From: Dryococelus australis
Taxonomy: Eukaryota > Arthropoda > Insecta > Phasmatodea > Phasmatidae
Length of the DNA: 64,000 nucleotides
Assembly: GCA_029891345.1 (NCBI GenBank)
Contig: CM057009.1
Location: forward strand, 213,782,120-213,846,119
Reading direction: 5' to 3'
The notes under the pieces were generated by a model. That model was not told the origin of the DNA. It saw only the letters and a list, made by a program, of their open reading frames with translations, and did no database searches. Positions 1-10,689 of this stretch are shown here, piece by piece (positions within the stretch are counted from its first letter, which is position 1; the number at the start of each line of letters is the position of its first letter). The position numbers and the translations under genes were made by a program.

Positions 1-39
1 GGTGTCTCTCTGTCTAGCTCTCGCCATCGACTGAAGTCT

Positions 40-320
40 TTTTTTCCAGATTTGTCTGCCATATAGGCAAACTTTGAAGACGGGAAGGGAAGGGAAATGA
101 AATAGTGCACTCTGGTTGGTTGTTGTTTCCTCCCTGCCACTTCATTCGACAACCAATCAAATTACACCATTTTATATCCCTATTTTAATTATAGAAAATT
201 ATGTTCAGTTTGGAAAAAATAAACTTGCCTGTGTGTGTCTGGTTGTAATTTGTCTTTTCTTTTTCTTCAGATTTCGTCTCTGTATAGGCAACATGAATGT
301 GTGTAAGAAAAGGGAATTTG
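40..320 (+). repeat. Imperfect direct duplication of a pyrimidine-CAG segment
   Basis: Two similar stretches lie about 220 bases apart (near 40-100 and 258-320). Each has a T-rich run, then CAGATTT, a GTCT core and TATAGGCAA, followed by a purine-rich GGGAA stretch. Each looks like a 3' splice site followed by similar sequence, but no open exon follows. A short internal duplication or two pieces of one repeat explains it as well. Confidence 0.35.
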
Positions 321-346
321 AATCACTGCAATCTGATTTATGTTAA

Positions 347-434
347 TGCTTCGATGGCTAGGTGTGAATATGTCGATGGCTGGGTGTGAATACATCGATG
401 GCTGGGTGTGAATGCTTCGATAGCTGGGTGTGAA
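347..434 (+). repeat. 22-bp tandem repeat, four units
   Basis: Four consecutive units of 22 bases share the core TCGATGGCTGGGTGTGAA, with the variable bases falling just before the core. A partial fifth unit (TGTGTCGG) follows. There is no open reading frame through it. Confidence 0.85.
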
Positions 435-984
435 TGTGTCGGTTCGCTGTTCCGATATATTGCCATACTATAAATTCATTGGCAATGTAATGTGCACAAT
501 TAGCAGAATACTTAAATGTGAATGATTTCTATTACAAAAAAAATCGCAGACACTTGTGTGTGCATATGTGTATATATATATTTATACACGTTTATATACA
601 TTTTATACATTGTCGTATATAAGTTCAATAATTTCTATGTTCTAAATACTTGCATGGTAATAGGCACATACATTCGATTTTTTATTCTTTATTTAATTTG
701 AGTCCTTCTGAACTTTTTAGATTTATTTCGTTATTTTAAATATTTAACATGAATTAGGATCCACCATTCTTTTTACGTTTATTTATGTTACTCTATGATA
801 ATGTAGTGTATCTTTCTGAGCAATTGGTAACTTAACTTGAGTATGTTAATTATATATTATTTATGATTTTTCATGCCTCATTATTTATTATTTTAATTTA
901 AACGCTATTCATTTTGTTTTTTTTTTTTGCAGTTTTCGCTTCTTTTTATGTTCTAGCTTTAGTTATGTCTAGTTATACTGGATG
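435..984. other. AT-rich spacer, nothing recognised
   Basis: AT-rich sequence with homopolymer T runs and a short TATATATATA stretch near 570. No coding or structural signal was seen. Confidence 0.6.
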
Positions 985-1260
985 TAGCTGAGCTCCATTA
1001 TAGTATTGATTGTAGGAAGTAGCCGAAGTTAGGTGCTTCTGGGTACATAGCTGGTATTTCGAGGGTGAAATCCCTGGCATCAGCATAACTTAGGCAGACA
1101 TATTTTGTCCCAGATGTTAGTTTCTGCTAGGGCTAGCTTAATCATATTGAGAAGAGGGGTAAGTTTGTCATTTACAGTTTATTTTTATTAGTGGATGCTG
1201 CCGACCACGATGGACGCTACCGACGTCGAGACGCCATGATGGAGGCGTATGCTACGATAC
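985..1260 (+). repeat. Dispersed repeat family B, copy 1
   Basis: This stretch matches the reverse complement of 3955-4330. Shared landmarks in order are TAGCTGAGC, GAAGTTAGG-GCTTCTGG, a CCCTGGCATCA/CCCCGGCATCA block followed by an AACTTAGG/AACCTAAGTT block, and TTATTAGTGG near the end. A shorter third copy lies at 16900-17130. It is a diverged dispersed element with no coding content visible. Edges are approximate. Confidence 0.6.
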
Positions 1261-2240
1261 AATAAGTAAGGTGATGCCATTGTATCTCAGGCCAATGGAC
1301 TTGTGCCTAATAATGTTCTCTTCAGTTTGTTTAATGCTCCTGATTTTAATAATGATAGATGCTACAATTATTCAAGAAATAGGTGCTGGATTCCAATTTT
1401 AATAGCTAACCAGTGAATCAGTCCAGTGGTCCTGCTTGACCTGGCTTGAGTTAGTTTCCGGAGAAATATTAAACTTACATTAACTTTAATTTAATTTGGA
1501 GTGAAGATTTATCCTTGTTATTTTTGGTGAACTTTGACTTTACTTTTCATTAGGATTATTCTCAACGGAATTGCTATTCTAATTACTATGTATGAAAGGA
1601 ATCAGAACTTTGAACATAATACTTTGAATGGAGCTCGAGGTATAAACTTCTATTAAGAGGCATTAAACAAAAACACTTCAAGTCTAACACAGTTTATTTT
1701 AACTACGTCTTATTTTTTCTACTACAGAAAGCAGCTTTAAAGATATTTTACTTGTCAGTTTATTTTATTTTGTTTCTGATTAATTAATATTTTGTTCGAA
1801 TGGTGGTAGTATTTCAGTATTCTAATCTACTTGGAGAGCATGATTTAATTAATTGGTTTTCACACAGTTAAACAGTTTTAAGTCATTGATTTCTCTTTTA
1901 TGAATTAAATTGAAAGACTTTGAAAGTTTTGGTTTCCTTTTATTTTTATTGTTGAATCATGAAAATTTTATTTCACTTAATTGCAAATATTTAGATGAAG
2001 TGCTTCTTTATTTGAAAGACAATTCAAGGTATTTTGAGTGCCAGTGTCTTCTATGCCCAATTTCAGTGTTCCAGAATTTTCTACTGCAGTACACGAGCGT
2101 AAGTCATACACGGTAATAATCCTATGGCATTCATACCTACACAACGTAAGGTATCAAAGTTCCCCATCTTACGAATATCTTGGTTGTTACATTTACGCAT
2201 TTCCTCCTATAAGTCCTAAGTCATACGAAATTTATTACAG
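1261..2240. other. AT-rich spacer, nothing firm
   Basis: Unique-looking AT-rich sequence. Small ORFs at 1910-2116 and 2038-2388 have no recognisable domain over most of their length. The C-terminal end of the second overlaps the LINE fragment that starts near 2330. Confidence 0.5.
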
Positions 2241-2258
2241 TGGCGACCGTGCGTGGTG
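2241..2258 (+). promoter_or_regulatory. Possible retrotransposon primer-binding site
   Basis: TGGCGACCGTG directly after ATTACA resembles the tRNA primer-binding site that follows the 5' LTR in many insect Ty3/gypsy elements. No matching second LTR or gag was found near it, so it may mark a solo or truncated element, or be chance. Confidence 0.25.
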
Positions 2259-2329
2259 CTTTAGTAACCAAGTGTTAACTAACTACTTTTCATCTACTAA
2301 GTACAACCTTTGTTACGAATTTATCACAA

Positions 2330-3395
2330 CATTTATAATATCTTTAGACTTTTCTAAAGCTGTCGATGCCATAAAGTATGTAAACTAACTGGGTAAATTA
2401 AGCAGTATGGGCTTTTAAACATAGTTCCGTTAAATGGGCCAGAAAATATTTTTATATTCGTTCACAAATGAAATTGTAGAATAAATAACGTTTGACGAAA
2501 TGAATTGATAGGATGGGGAAGTTACCAGGGATGGAGTGCCACAGAAATCTCTTTCTCGCCGATTTTATACTCTATTTCTGTTTCTCTGTACATACATGTA
2601 TACACACAATAACACTCTCATGATCTTCCACGTGTACCTTCCGTGTCATCAATATACAGATGACACCAAATTGTACATCTTATCCTCGCCGAATGACTAA
2701 CTGGATACAGTAGAAATAGTAAACGAAGCTCTTGAGAGAATTAAGAAGTGGTGGGGCCAAAACAGCCTTTAAAAAAACCAAATAAAAGTTCTTACATAAA
2801 AATTTTAACATAACAGGCCATCAAGAAGACACAGGTGAATCCAGTAAACAAAAAGAATAATGAAATAAACCTTGAGGATTATGGATTAAGTACGTTAAAA
2901 TCTTCAAACATATTTTACTGACAAGCAAAACATCTACATATTTGACCTACTTATTGGTTCTGTTTACTTCTAACTGTTGCACAGGCCTGATTATAAGAAT
3001 AAAAAATTCTCTGAAATATAGAATACTTAAGATACCTACCGGATGTTTGTCTTCCATTCGCCTTTGATTTTAAGAGAAGAGAGCAGAGAGCATATAACTA
3101 GCTCTGACTGGCTGGATATGGAAAATAGAAGACTGCTCCAATATGTCAGACAAAGGTAGGTATAAACAACCAAAGTATCTCCTGGATAAATTAACGCAGA
3201 TTACACCTAATCACAGATATTTCCTCACAAAGCCAAGCTAAGCGTCCCCATTCACGGTACTGATATTTACTGAAAATCATTTTCTTATCTAGCTATGTTG
3301 CATGCAAACTCTGGAATGACTTTCGGCCAGAATTGGAATCTAATCAATGCAAACTCATATACACGTCGCTGTAGTAGGTCTATGAATATTCCTTA
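2330..3395 (+). pseudogene. Decayed LINE (L2/CR1-like) reverse transcriptase remnant
   Basis: Scattered blocks appear in the order expected of a non-LTR retrotransposon RT. SLDFSKAVDAIKYV near 2342-2385 is the usual F-DFSKAFD block. GVPQKSL near 2536-2556 matches the GVPQGS motif. YTDDTKLY near 2653-2676 is the catalytic YADD block with A changed to T, followed by a helix-like stretch. Near 3060-3370, pieces such as ITSSDWLDMENRR, TKPSLSVPIHG and a KLWND-like piece match the C-terminal region of L2/CR1 elements. Reading frames change and stops are frequent, so it cannot be active. The element is truncated at 5', with no endonuclease seen. Confidence 0.7.
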
Positions 3396-3954
3396 ACGAG
3401 TAATTCGTAATTGATAAGTCCTAAGTATAATGGAAAACTAACTATGTCTCAAGTAGTCCGGATAAGAATGTACTGTTTGTAATGTAAGAAGAATAAAAAT
3501 ATTTGTAAATATAATTAAATATTGCTCAGTATACTTTTATTAATGCCAATGCTGACGTATATATAATTGATGTGCATGTCACATTTTTTTGTAAACCGAC
3601 GTTCACTGTAGCTTAACAGTATGTGATTAAATAAAACATAACAATTAATTAAATAAATAAATTGTGTTTACACCGAGCCTCTATTATACATTATTTTTGT
3701 AAGATAGTGCCACAAGAAAAAAGTTAATTAAATAAATATTTGTATACCTCGGAAAAAAATTAACCGATTCCTCCCAATTTATGCAAACAATTAGAACTAT
3801 GGCTGGTCATCTGAATCTATACGTTTTAAGTGGGCTAGACTCTTATTTTTAAAATGACAGCCATATTAATGTATCTTAAAACCCAAAATCTGTATTATCA
3901 AAATTCAGTACACAGATGAGACTAATCCAAAGTCTAAGAACTCAAAACTGGGTA
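3396..3954. other. AT-rich spacer, nothing recognised
   Basis: AT-rich sequence after the LINE remnant, with short TTAATTAAATAAATA-type runs. No domain, tandem array or RNA gene was recognised. Confidence 0.6.
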
Positions 3955-4330
3955 GCGTCACATTAAGTAGTTTAATCTCGCACATGCTGTCATCATGGCG
4001 CCTCGGCGTCATGCTGCTAGCCGTCGCCTCTCAGCTACCACTAATAAAATCTGTGTAAATGCTTAACTCAAGCCCTCTTCTTAAACTGACTTGGTTAGCC
4101 AAAACGTAAAATCACTTCTGGTACGAAAATTAATTTACTAACTTAGGTTGATGCCGGGGATTTTAAAAATAGAAAAATCCCGGCGATAAAAAGCGTCCAA
4201 GGACAAGTAGGTTCGTATCCAGAAGCCCCTAACTTCCGGCCTCCTCCTAACATACTTACAAGCATGCGCTCAGCTATATCCGGTCACACAAGTACAACTA
4301 AGACTAATACATAAAAACCAATTAAACTTC
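3955..4330 (-). repeat. Dispersed repeat family B, copy 2 (inverted)
   Basis: It reads as the reverse complement of 985-1260. The GATGCCGGGGATTTTA, AGAAGCCCCTAACTTCCGGC and CTCAGCTATATCCGG blocks occur in mirror order. It extends further than copy 1 on the outer side. No coding potential is seen. Together the two copies flank the 2.3-3.4 kb LINE remnant. Confidence 0.65.
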
Positions 4331-5400
4331 CAAACAGAAGAAACGAATTAAATTTAAAAATAAAAATAATATGTTCTGCAACATAAAATTAACAAGTGGA
4401 AAATAATTAACATAACACAGTTAAGTCACTATTACTCAGCATAAGATACTCTCTTAACGTAGAGAAACGTATGATGGTTCTTAAATTATCTCACACATGA
4501 AAAATAACGAAATAAATAAGAAAATTACAAAAAGTGTTCAAGAGGATTAAAATTAAAATAATGGTAATAAATTATATGGAAAATTAAATGTAAGACACTT
4601 TCATGTCACAGATAGTTAATTTGCATATCATTGAAATTGTACATAAAAATGAGTGGGATCTAATCTATCACAGTTTGCTCAAATTGAGGCAGCGTATGAC
4701 ATATGCAAGATTTATCTTAGTCTCCACAATGTGCCGCCATGTCAGTATTCTATCCATAATTAATCCGAGGTATTTCACAATCCCGGAAGAGAGTAACTAG
4801 TGGGAGGTTGGGGGGAATATTGCGGCGTGTGAAGACTACCGCCTCGCAATCATCCGCTGTTTACAGTTTACCAAGTAACTTATGAAAACCCTTCCTAAGA
4901 TATACTTGTACGTGCATTGCGTATTCTTCCACTGGATGTAAAATTACATTGCCATGGGTCTGATCACTTTATTCGTGCGTCAGCCAAGTGAAACAGTGAA
5001 ATTATTATAAATCTAAATATTTCGCAAATTTCCTAATTCTTGCACATAAGCGCATTAACAGAACAGAACGCAAAATAAAGAATTTCAGTATTCTCAAGTG
5101 TTTGCATGACACGTTTTAATTCGGCATTAATACGTGGAACTACTTTATTCCTTCTGTCTTCAGCAACTTGACTGGACGCTGGCCACTCAGTGTGCCCGTT
5201 AAAATACATGCAAATAATAGCAGTGACATTTTCAAAACTTTAATATCCATCATGCTCAAATAGTCGTAAATTGCCTATAATTAGGTTTATTTTAATTCTC
5301 TATGGGCAAAAAATGATAATTTTTAGCTCATTGAACTGTGCCTGGGCGCACTGAGTGGCATGCTTAGCACTGCAGGATGTGCGTGTAGATGACTGTGGCA
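4331..5400. other. AT-rich spacer, nothing firm
   Basis: Mostly AT-rich. A short + ORF (4603-4800) and a - strand open stretch (about 5070-5260) have no recognisable motif. The stretch near 5340-5400 is more GC-rich and abuts the 3' end of the LINE on the minus strand, so it may be that element's 3' UTR. Confidence 0.5.
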
Positions 5401-5404
5401 TCTG

Positions 5405-6935
5405 CAGTAATACCTACGGTAGTTTTAGATACCATTTAGGGGGGGGGGGAAATATATCGTGGGTATAAGACGGCCTAGGATGCTTCCATGCCGGACTACA
5501 GATCTTATTACGTATTTTATTTTCGGAAGTAGCTACATCAATTAAAACAACAACGGAGCGTTTATTTAAAAATGAAGGCAATAATATAACATTACATTCT
5601 TCGAACTGTTTTTCAAACAGTTTATGCAATAGCCTTGTGAAAAACCCAGTCAAATGAGTTTTTAAGTCAAAAAACTTCACTATTGTATAGTGGCACCAGT
5701 TAAAGGTATTTATAATATGTTCAGATAATCTGACGAGCTCGAAAACAGTAGTGTGCCTTTTTCCCAAGCCGAATCATCTACAATAAAAATATTCGCTTCA
5801 CGAATATGACTTTCTAAGTGATGCAATAAAACTTGTTCGTGAATCTTAGAGAGCGAGCTGATCAGGCTGAAAAGGCGGTAATTTTGAGGTTTGAGTCGGG
5901 TCTTATCCCGGCTTAGGGAAAACTGTGACAGTGGCTTATGTCCAAGAAGTAAGCAGTGTGCACGAGTAGGCCTGCAATTTGCATTGATGCACTAGGCTAT
6001 AGCTTTGACCGCGCTGTCAGGCAGCTGCTTGAATTATAGCCCTCATCAGCACCCGTGAATTCAAGCTCTGAAGCTGAAGGCAACTGTGCACACACTCTAG
6101 GCCCCTATAGACGCAATTCACGCGAGATGGGTCCAGGGATTGGCGTTAGGTTGAAACACTACTCCTAAATGAGCGGCCACAGTCACAGCTTTTTGTTGAG
6201 GCGTCTTGGTCATGTCTGCATTGCCTTGAAGAGGCGGGATTGAATCGCGTTTCTTTTTTAAATGTCGTAGTCATGTGCCCGAGACTGGTGTCATAAGTGC
6301 AGAACTGTGGCGAATTTTTTATTCCAGAGATCAGCCTGCCAGACTGATATTTCAGTATCAGTTCGCTAAATTTATTTATTCGAGCCCTAGTACGCATTCT
6401 TTTAGTCTTTAATTTCGCAATGTGTCATATTGTCCGTGTCAACATCATTAAACAACATGTGGACCTGGTAATGGTCTGAGGCCAGTTCATGAAACACTTC
6501 TTATTTAAAGGTCATGCAAAGCCCTTTGCACTATATATAGTATATCGGACTGGAACTGAGCCTGTGAGGGCACAAAAGTGTGTTCATTAGGCGCGATTAT
6601 TTCTTTTCCTAACTTACCTTAAAATTAAGAGTAGTGAGTATTGACAATCCACGACATTTAAATTTAAATCACCCAATGCTAGTAAAACTGACGAAGAGTT
6701 TAATAATTCATCGAGATACAGTATGTCTTCGGATAGTAATCTGAATTAATAGAAACAGCATACTGGTTCACTAGTTTAATGTACACAAATACCCACGTTT
6801 TATATTGCAGTTAGTTGTGACAGTTTTTTTTTTTGCTGGAATATATTTAATTGGATTATGTATAGTCAACTCATTATTACCTGTAATTTTTCTGAAGCCA
6901 ACCCTGCCAAAGTTGAACTTTCAGGATATTCCTCC
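5405..6935 (-). pseudogene. Decayed LINE with endonuclease and reverse transcriptase (Jockey-like group)
   Basis: Read on the minus strand from 6935 down, the blocks follow the order of a non-LTR retrotransposon pol. Near 6650-6730, LYLDELLNSS then VLLALGDLNLNV matches the endonuclease GDFN block. Near 6500-6590, a FVPSQAQFQSDILYIV stretch matches the T-SDVLDI block. Near 6225, an IPPLQG-like linker occurs. Near 5850-5935, FPKPG then a PPF-like LISSLSKIHEQ stretch matches the RT KPGK/YRPISLLS block. The 117-residue ORF at 5414-5767 carries HTTVFELVRLSEHIINTFN, FFDL and FLNKRSVVVLID, matching the RT palm and SYLNNR-V-V block. The catalytic YADD region downstream is missing. Multiple stops and frameshifts show it is dead. 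Family placement below Jockey/CR1-like level is not possible by eye. Confidence 0.75.
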
Positions 6936-7054
6936 ACCTCACACAAACAAAGTTTAAAAAATTGCACCGAAAAGGCAAGGCACTGCATATGTGTACACTC
7001 AGTTTAATAACATTGTTCATGGAAACTATTTCTTATTATTGTTACATCTCTCTC
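6936..7054. other. Spacer between LINE and LTR-like repeat
   Basis: Short AT-rich stretch. It could include a 5' untranslated part of the minus-strand LINE or internal sequence of the LTR-like repeat. Nothing else was seen. Confidence 0.4.
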
Positions 7055-7590
7055 TCGAAATCCAGTAGGTTAAACCAGGTTCGTTAATGGATGGAGCTCT
7101 TGATTAAATAAAAGAGTTATTTGTTGTTTCCTAATTTTATTTACAATAACTATAAACAATATTCTTTCGACTCAAAAACACACAATAACATTAGATCACT
7201 GACTATTACAATAAATTATTTAAATTAATACAATATCAAAGAAATCGATGGAATTAAATATAAAAAAATCAGCCCTAATAGACAGTGTGTAAAAACCTAT
7301 TCGATTATTTTATAAATTATGTGTCCATATATAACAGTCCCAGTATTTACAATAAAATCCGTATTACATGACCATTCAGTCCCACCTCAGTTTAGTCCTC
7401 CTGCCAGTTAAAGTGTTCTAGATTTCTCCAAGCGCCCTCACGCACAGTAGGCTTCACTGGTCAGTTTTCACGCTCTCTAGTCCATTCACACCACGAACAC
7501 CTCGTCCGCCGTCGTCTCAAACTCGACTTCGCCCTCCGCACTCAGCCAAAAGACTTTTACCAAAACTGCTGGCCTTTTGACCACTGCAGT

Positions 7591-7597
7591 ATTTATA
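7591..7597 (-). promoter_or_regulatory. TATA-box-like motif (minus strand)
   Basis: TATAAAT read on the minus strand, inside the GC-rich outer part of the LTR-like repeat and about 135 bases downstream of a TGACGTCA palindrome. It would drive transcription towards lower coordinates, into the repeated part of family E. Confidence 0.35.
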
Positions 7598-7732
7598 GGA
7601 TCGTAGGCTATCACCCAGAAATTTCGCTAAATCCCACGTTGCGCCGAAGTACTAATTCCCAGAATATTCTTTCGCTTTCTGTATGTTTGTCGGCTCCTCA
7701 GCAGGGGGAGGAGGAGGGGCGGTGACGTCAGC

Positions 7733-7740
7733 CAGGTCTG
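7733..7740. promoter_or_regulatory. CRE/ATF-like palindrome TGACGTCA
   Basis: Perfect TGACGTCA next to a GGGGCGG GC-box-like motif, upstream (on -) of the TATA-like motif. It is a typical cyclic-AMP response element consensus. A second TGACGTCA occurs in the palindromic region at 23586-23593. Confidence 0.35.
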
Positions 7741-8044
7741 GCCGCTGTCAATCATTCCCGGGCTTCTCCCCGGACGGGGGGGAGGGTGTCAGAGAGGCGG
7801 AGAGATCGGCTTCTGGGTGAGGGGAGGGACTAGGTGGTCACCCCAGGTCGCGCATAATGGGAGCTGGCGGCCGATGCCAGCTGCAGCCCATATCGTTTAC
7901 CAACACGTACGTAAATTACTCCCTGTTATTATTCATACTAATTATAAACAATGTCTTGTAATTGATATGCAAACTGTAAGTAAAAGTTCACTGTTACAAA
8001 ATATAAGATATTAATACCCCGTCACATAAATTAATTTCTTTATC

Positions 8045-8847
8045 CATTCTTTAGCAGGAATAGCCTGGGATAGAGTAACGATATTGTGGGTGTGAATGCA
8101 TCTCATTAATGGCTACGATGGGGATCTGTTGTTGTGGGCACAAGCGAGAGGAGAACTGTCCACGAGGTTGACGCCTGCCCGTGGTCGAGGGTGACACCCC
8201 GCAGGAGAGATAGTGACCAGGGATCAGCGGGGTAGGCGCTGACGATGAGTTGACCGGCAGGCCACGGACGTTAATACAGCCGACACCCCCCCCCCCCCCT
8301 ACTCTCTCTCGAGAGATAGATTGGTAACCTGGTGAGTGTCGAAGGTTGGTCGTAGAGCGAGGCTGGAGCGATCCCCGATCAACGAGTCTGCCGGTGCTGG
8401 AGCAGCGTCGGGCGGAGCCAGTGCCGAGGCGATCCAGGAGTTGGGTCGAGACCAGGCTTGGGCAAGCCACCCTTCTTCACCACATCTCCACTACACGAGC
8501 CGACGGAGGAGCTCCGGCGATTCGAGGCTGTCAGTGGTAGGTGATCTTGAGTATAGTGCCAGGGCGAGCAGGGTGCGATACGAGTCAGGTAGAGTGATTA
8601 ATCTCATCTAAAGTAATTATTGACTCAGAGAAGAATTAGTAGTTATAGACTAAGAGAAAGGAATTTAAGGTAATAACTAAAGTCATTATAAATAAGATAG
8701 TTGAGATCTGAAATATAACTAAAGGTATAAGGAGTCAAGAAGTGTAGCGTTTATTGTATCTGTGTAATTTGTAATTGAGTTTAGTTTTATTTATGTAATA
8801 AAGTTTTATAATAATGAAGGAGCCGGTGGTAGTAATTTAGAAGATAC
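8045..8847 (+). other. GC-rich block ending in an AATAAA-bearing AT-rich tail; origin unknown
   Basis: 8050-8560 is GC-rich for this window and open for 91-139 residues on both strands, including a C14 run near 8287. From 8600 it turns AT-rich, with an AATAAA at 8797-8802, and ends at the SINE that starts near 8848. The shape fits an LTR (GC-rich U3/R, then poly(A) signal) or a terminal exon plus 3' UTR on +. No domain was recognised in either reading, and no second copy was found in the window. Confidence 0.3.
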
Positions 8848-9112
8848 GGAGGGGCCATGGTGGAGTTAGTGGTTAGACTACTTCCCTCTCACCAATTCCG
8901 GCGTTCGATTCCGGGGGGGCCGCCCCCCGAAATCGTGCCGGACGATGCCGATGGTCGGCGGGTTTTCTCGGGATCTCCCTTTTCTCCTGCCCTTGCATTC
9001 CGGTGCTGCTCCGTACTCACATCACTTCATCCTCATCGGCTCTCAATACCTCGATGTTAGGAATTTCTCAAATCTCTTCACTCACTCACTCACTACACCA
9101 AAGGGAGGGCAG
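8848..9112 (+). mobile_element. tRNA-derived SINE, copy 1
   Basis: The head is tRNA-like, with GTGGTTAGACTACTTCCCTC and the B-box-like GTTCGATTCCG near 8910. A body shared with the other three copies follows: ATCGTGCCGGACGATGCCG, GGGTTTTCTCGG, TCTCCC, CATTCCGG-GCTGC, CTCATCGGCTCTCAA. It ends in a CACTCACTCACT tail. RNA polymerase III internal promoter boxes and the shared body define a SINE. Confidence 0.8.
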
Positions 9113-9204
9113 ATTTTCCAGCTGCTCTCTAGCAGACATTTGGCTGCTTGCTTGGAACCGTTAGCGTGAAACATAGCAGGGCCTGACACTTGTCACCATT
9201 CCCA

Positions 9205-9432
9205 TATTTAGTGTCCGTCCTGATGATATTAAAGCTATTAATAACAAAGAGAATACTGGTAGGCTTTCCTGTCCTATTTGCGACAGCCAAAGCGACTCCA
9301 ATGCTGTACATCTGGCTTGGTGACACAAAGACGAATCCCTCCTTGACTGTTAGAAACTTAGGCGTTACTATGGATGAATATCTCGATTGTGTTGAGCATG
9401 TGTCAATACATGTAAAACAGTTTGCTACATAA
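9205..9432 (+). pseudogene. LINE reverse transcriptase C-terminal fragment
   Basis: The frame at 9190-9432 contains IWLGDTKTNPSLTVRNLGVT followed by MDEYLDCVEHVSIHVKQ. This matches the block downstream of the RT catalytic site in L2/CR1-type elements (a variable-NLGV-D-L-hydrophobic-H pattern). It ends at the (AT)n tract. It lies directly after SINE copy 1, so the two may have inserted one into the other. It is too short to place in a family. Confidence 0.55.
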
Positions 9433-9451
9433 TTTATTATCTATGCCGCTA

Positions 9452-9452
<1 letters not shown>

Positions 9453-9537
<85 letters not shown>
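9453..9537. repeat. (AT)n microsatellite, about 42 units
   Basis: Uninterrupted TA dinucleotide run of about 85 bases. Open frames reading YIYIYI across it are artefacts. Confidence 0.97.
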
Positions 9538-9539
<2 letters not shown>

Positions 9540-10689
9540 GAAGTCTGGCACGATCTGTTGTATGCTCTGTTACAGCCAATTTACAGAGATTGGCCGCTGC
9601 GAGGTAGCACAGCATTAAGCAAAGACATATGTTTCCGAGGACATATGTTAATAATAAATCATTTAGGTTAGTTTAATTTAATCTTTTCTCTTCTCAGGCT
9701 TGCACCGTCTCTTCCCGGTCATCTAAAAACCAGTAAGTTTTGGCCCTGCTGACACTTACTGGCAACTCACTCTCCTCTTCTTAATTTATAGGTTCTGCTG
9801 GAGAATCGGGAGGAAGAGATCCAATAGCGCCCCCTCCCTCAAAATCAAGGCTAAGGCTAAATACATGTTCTGTCCCCTTTCTACTAGTTCTTTTTATCTC
9901 AACTAACTAGAGCACGTTTTAAAACACTCTGTTCCTGTAGCATTTCTGATTAATTCATGCAAAAATTTTGAATTCTTTTCTGTCGGCTAGGTTTTTACGG
10001 TGTCTATGCTAGTTTTTCCCAGTCTCTTCTCGGTTACAGTTTAACTATAGGTAGGGAGGTAGTCATGGCCCCAATCGCTGGCAATGGCTGTCCAATCTCT
10101 CTCTGCCGCAATGCATGTCTTCTTGCATGATTTCCTTCCCTTGCAGGCGTAAGGGGTTCGCCCTGAGATGCAAGTAGCACCCGACCCTACCTTGGACGTA
10201 CATCTAATACTTAGATTTAGGGTAGGTTAGGAAAAATCAATGTGTTTTAAAGGCGCTGTATGGCTGTGGCTGTGGCTGGGATTCTTCTGTTCAACTAATC
10301 AGGTGGTCGGAAGCCGGGTTCTCACGGGATCAAGTGCACGACTGCCTCCACAACTTGTTCTTGAAAAGTAGTTAACTTGTCAAGTAGTGCGTTACCACGG
10401 GTGTTCCCACGAATCCGTCCTCTAATATCCTCAGTCGCGTGTAAACTCCCACCATTCCATCGATGCACGTCGACTAGCATGAAATGGGCCATACAAATGT
10501 TTATAGATTTAATGGAAACCAATACATCTGGCTGCTGGATAAAGTGAGAACGCGAATACAAAAAAACTGATACTAACATGAGTAAATAACTTCTTTATTA
10601 AACGAGACTAGACATTACTTTGCGTTTCGTGACATCAGGTGAATCATATGCTAGACTCCAGTACTTGTTCAGGGTCCCTAAAAATTCTA
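9538..10689. other. Spacer with no recognised gene
   Basis: Mixed composition. A minus-strand ORF at 10322-10579 (85 residues, including AHFMLVDVHRWNGG) has no domain I can name with confidence. No tandem arrays or TIRs were seen. Confidence 0.5.

Larger units (their letters stand above)
7055..7880 (-). repeat. Dispersed repeat family E, copy 1; probable minus-strand LTR
   Basis: 7055-7385 aligns by eye with 21970-22310 in the same orientation. Shared blocks include GTTAA-GGATGGAG, TATTTTATTTACAA, TATCACTTACTG-like and ATTTACAATAAA-TCCGTAT. Read on the minus strand, the outer part has a TATA box (7591-7597) and an upstream CRE (7733-7740) in a GC-rich U3-like block. That layout is what an LTR shows. 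No gag or pol of its own was found next to it. A promoter of an unknown host gene on the minus strand is the alternative. Confidence 0.5.

Noticed and set aside
8051-8611. GC-rich open frames on both strands as a host exon
   Set aside because: Both strands are open because of base composition. There is no domain, and the right side has the shape of an LTR or 3' UTR.
9403-9615. ORFs reading YIYIYI on both strands
   Set aside because: They are translations of the (AT)n microsatellite.
10322-10579. Possible transposase piece on the minus strand
   Set aside because: No catalytic motif or neighbouring block supports a named superfamily. It is too short to call.
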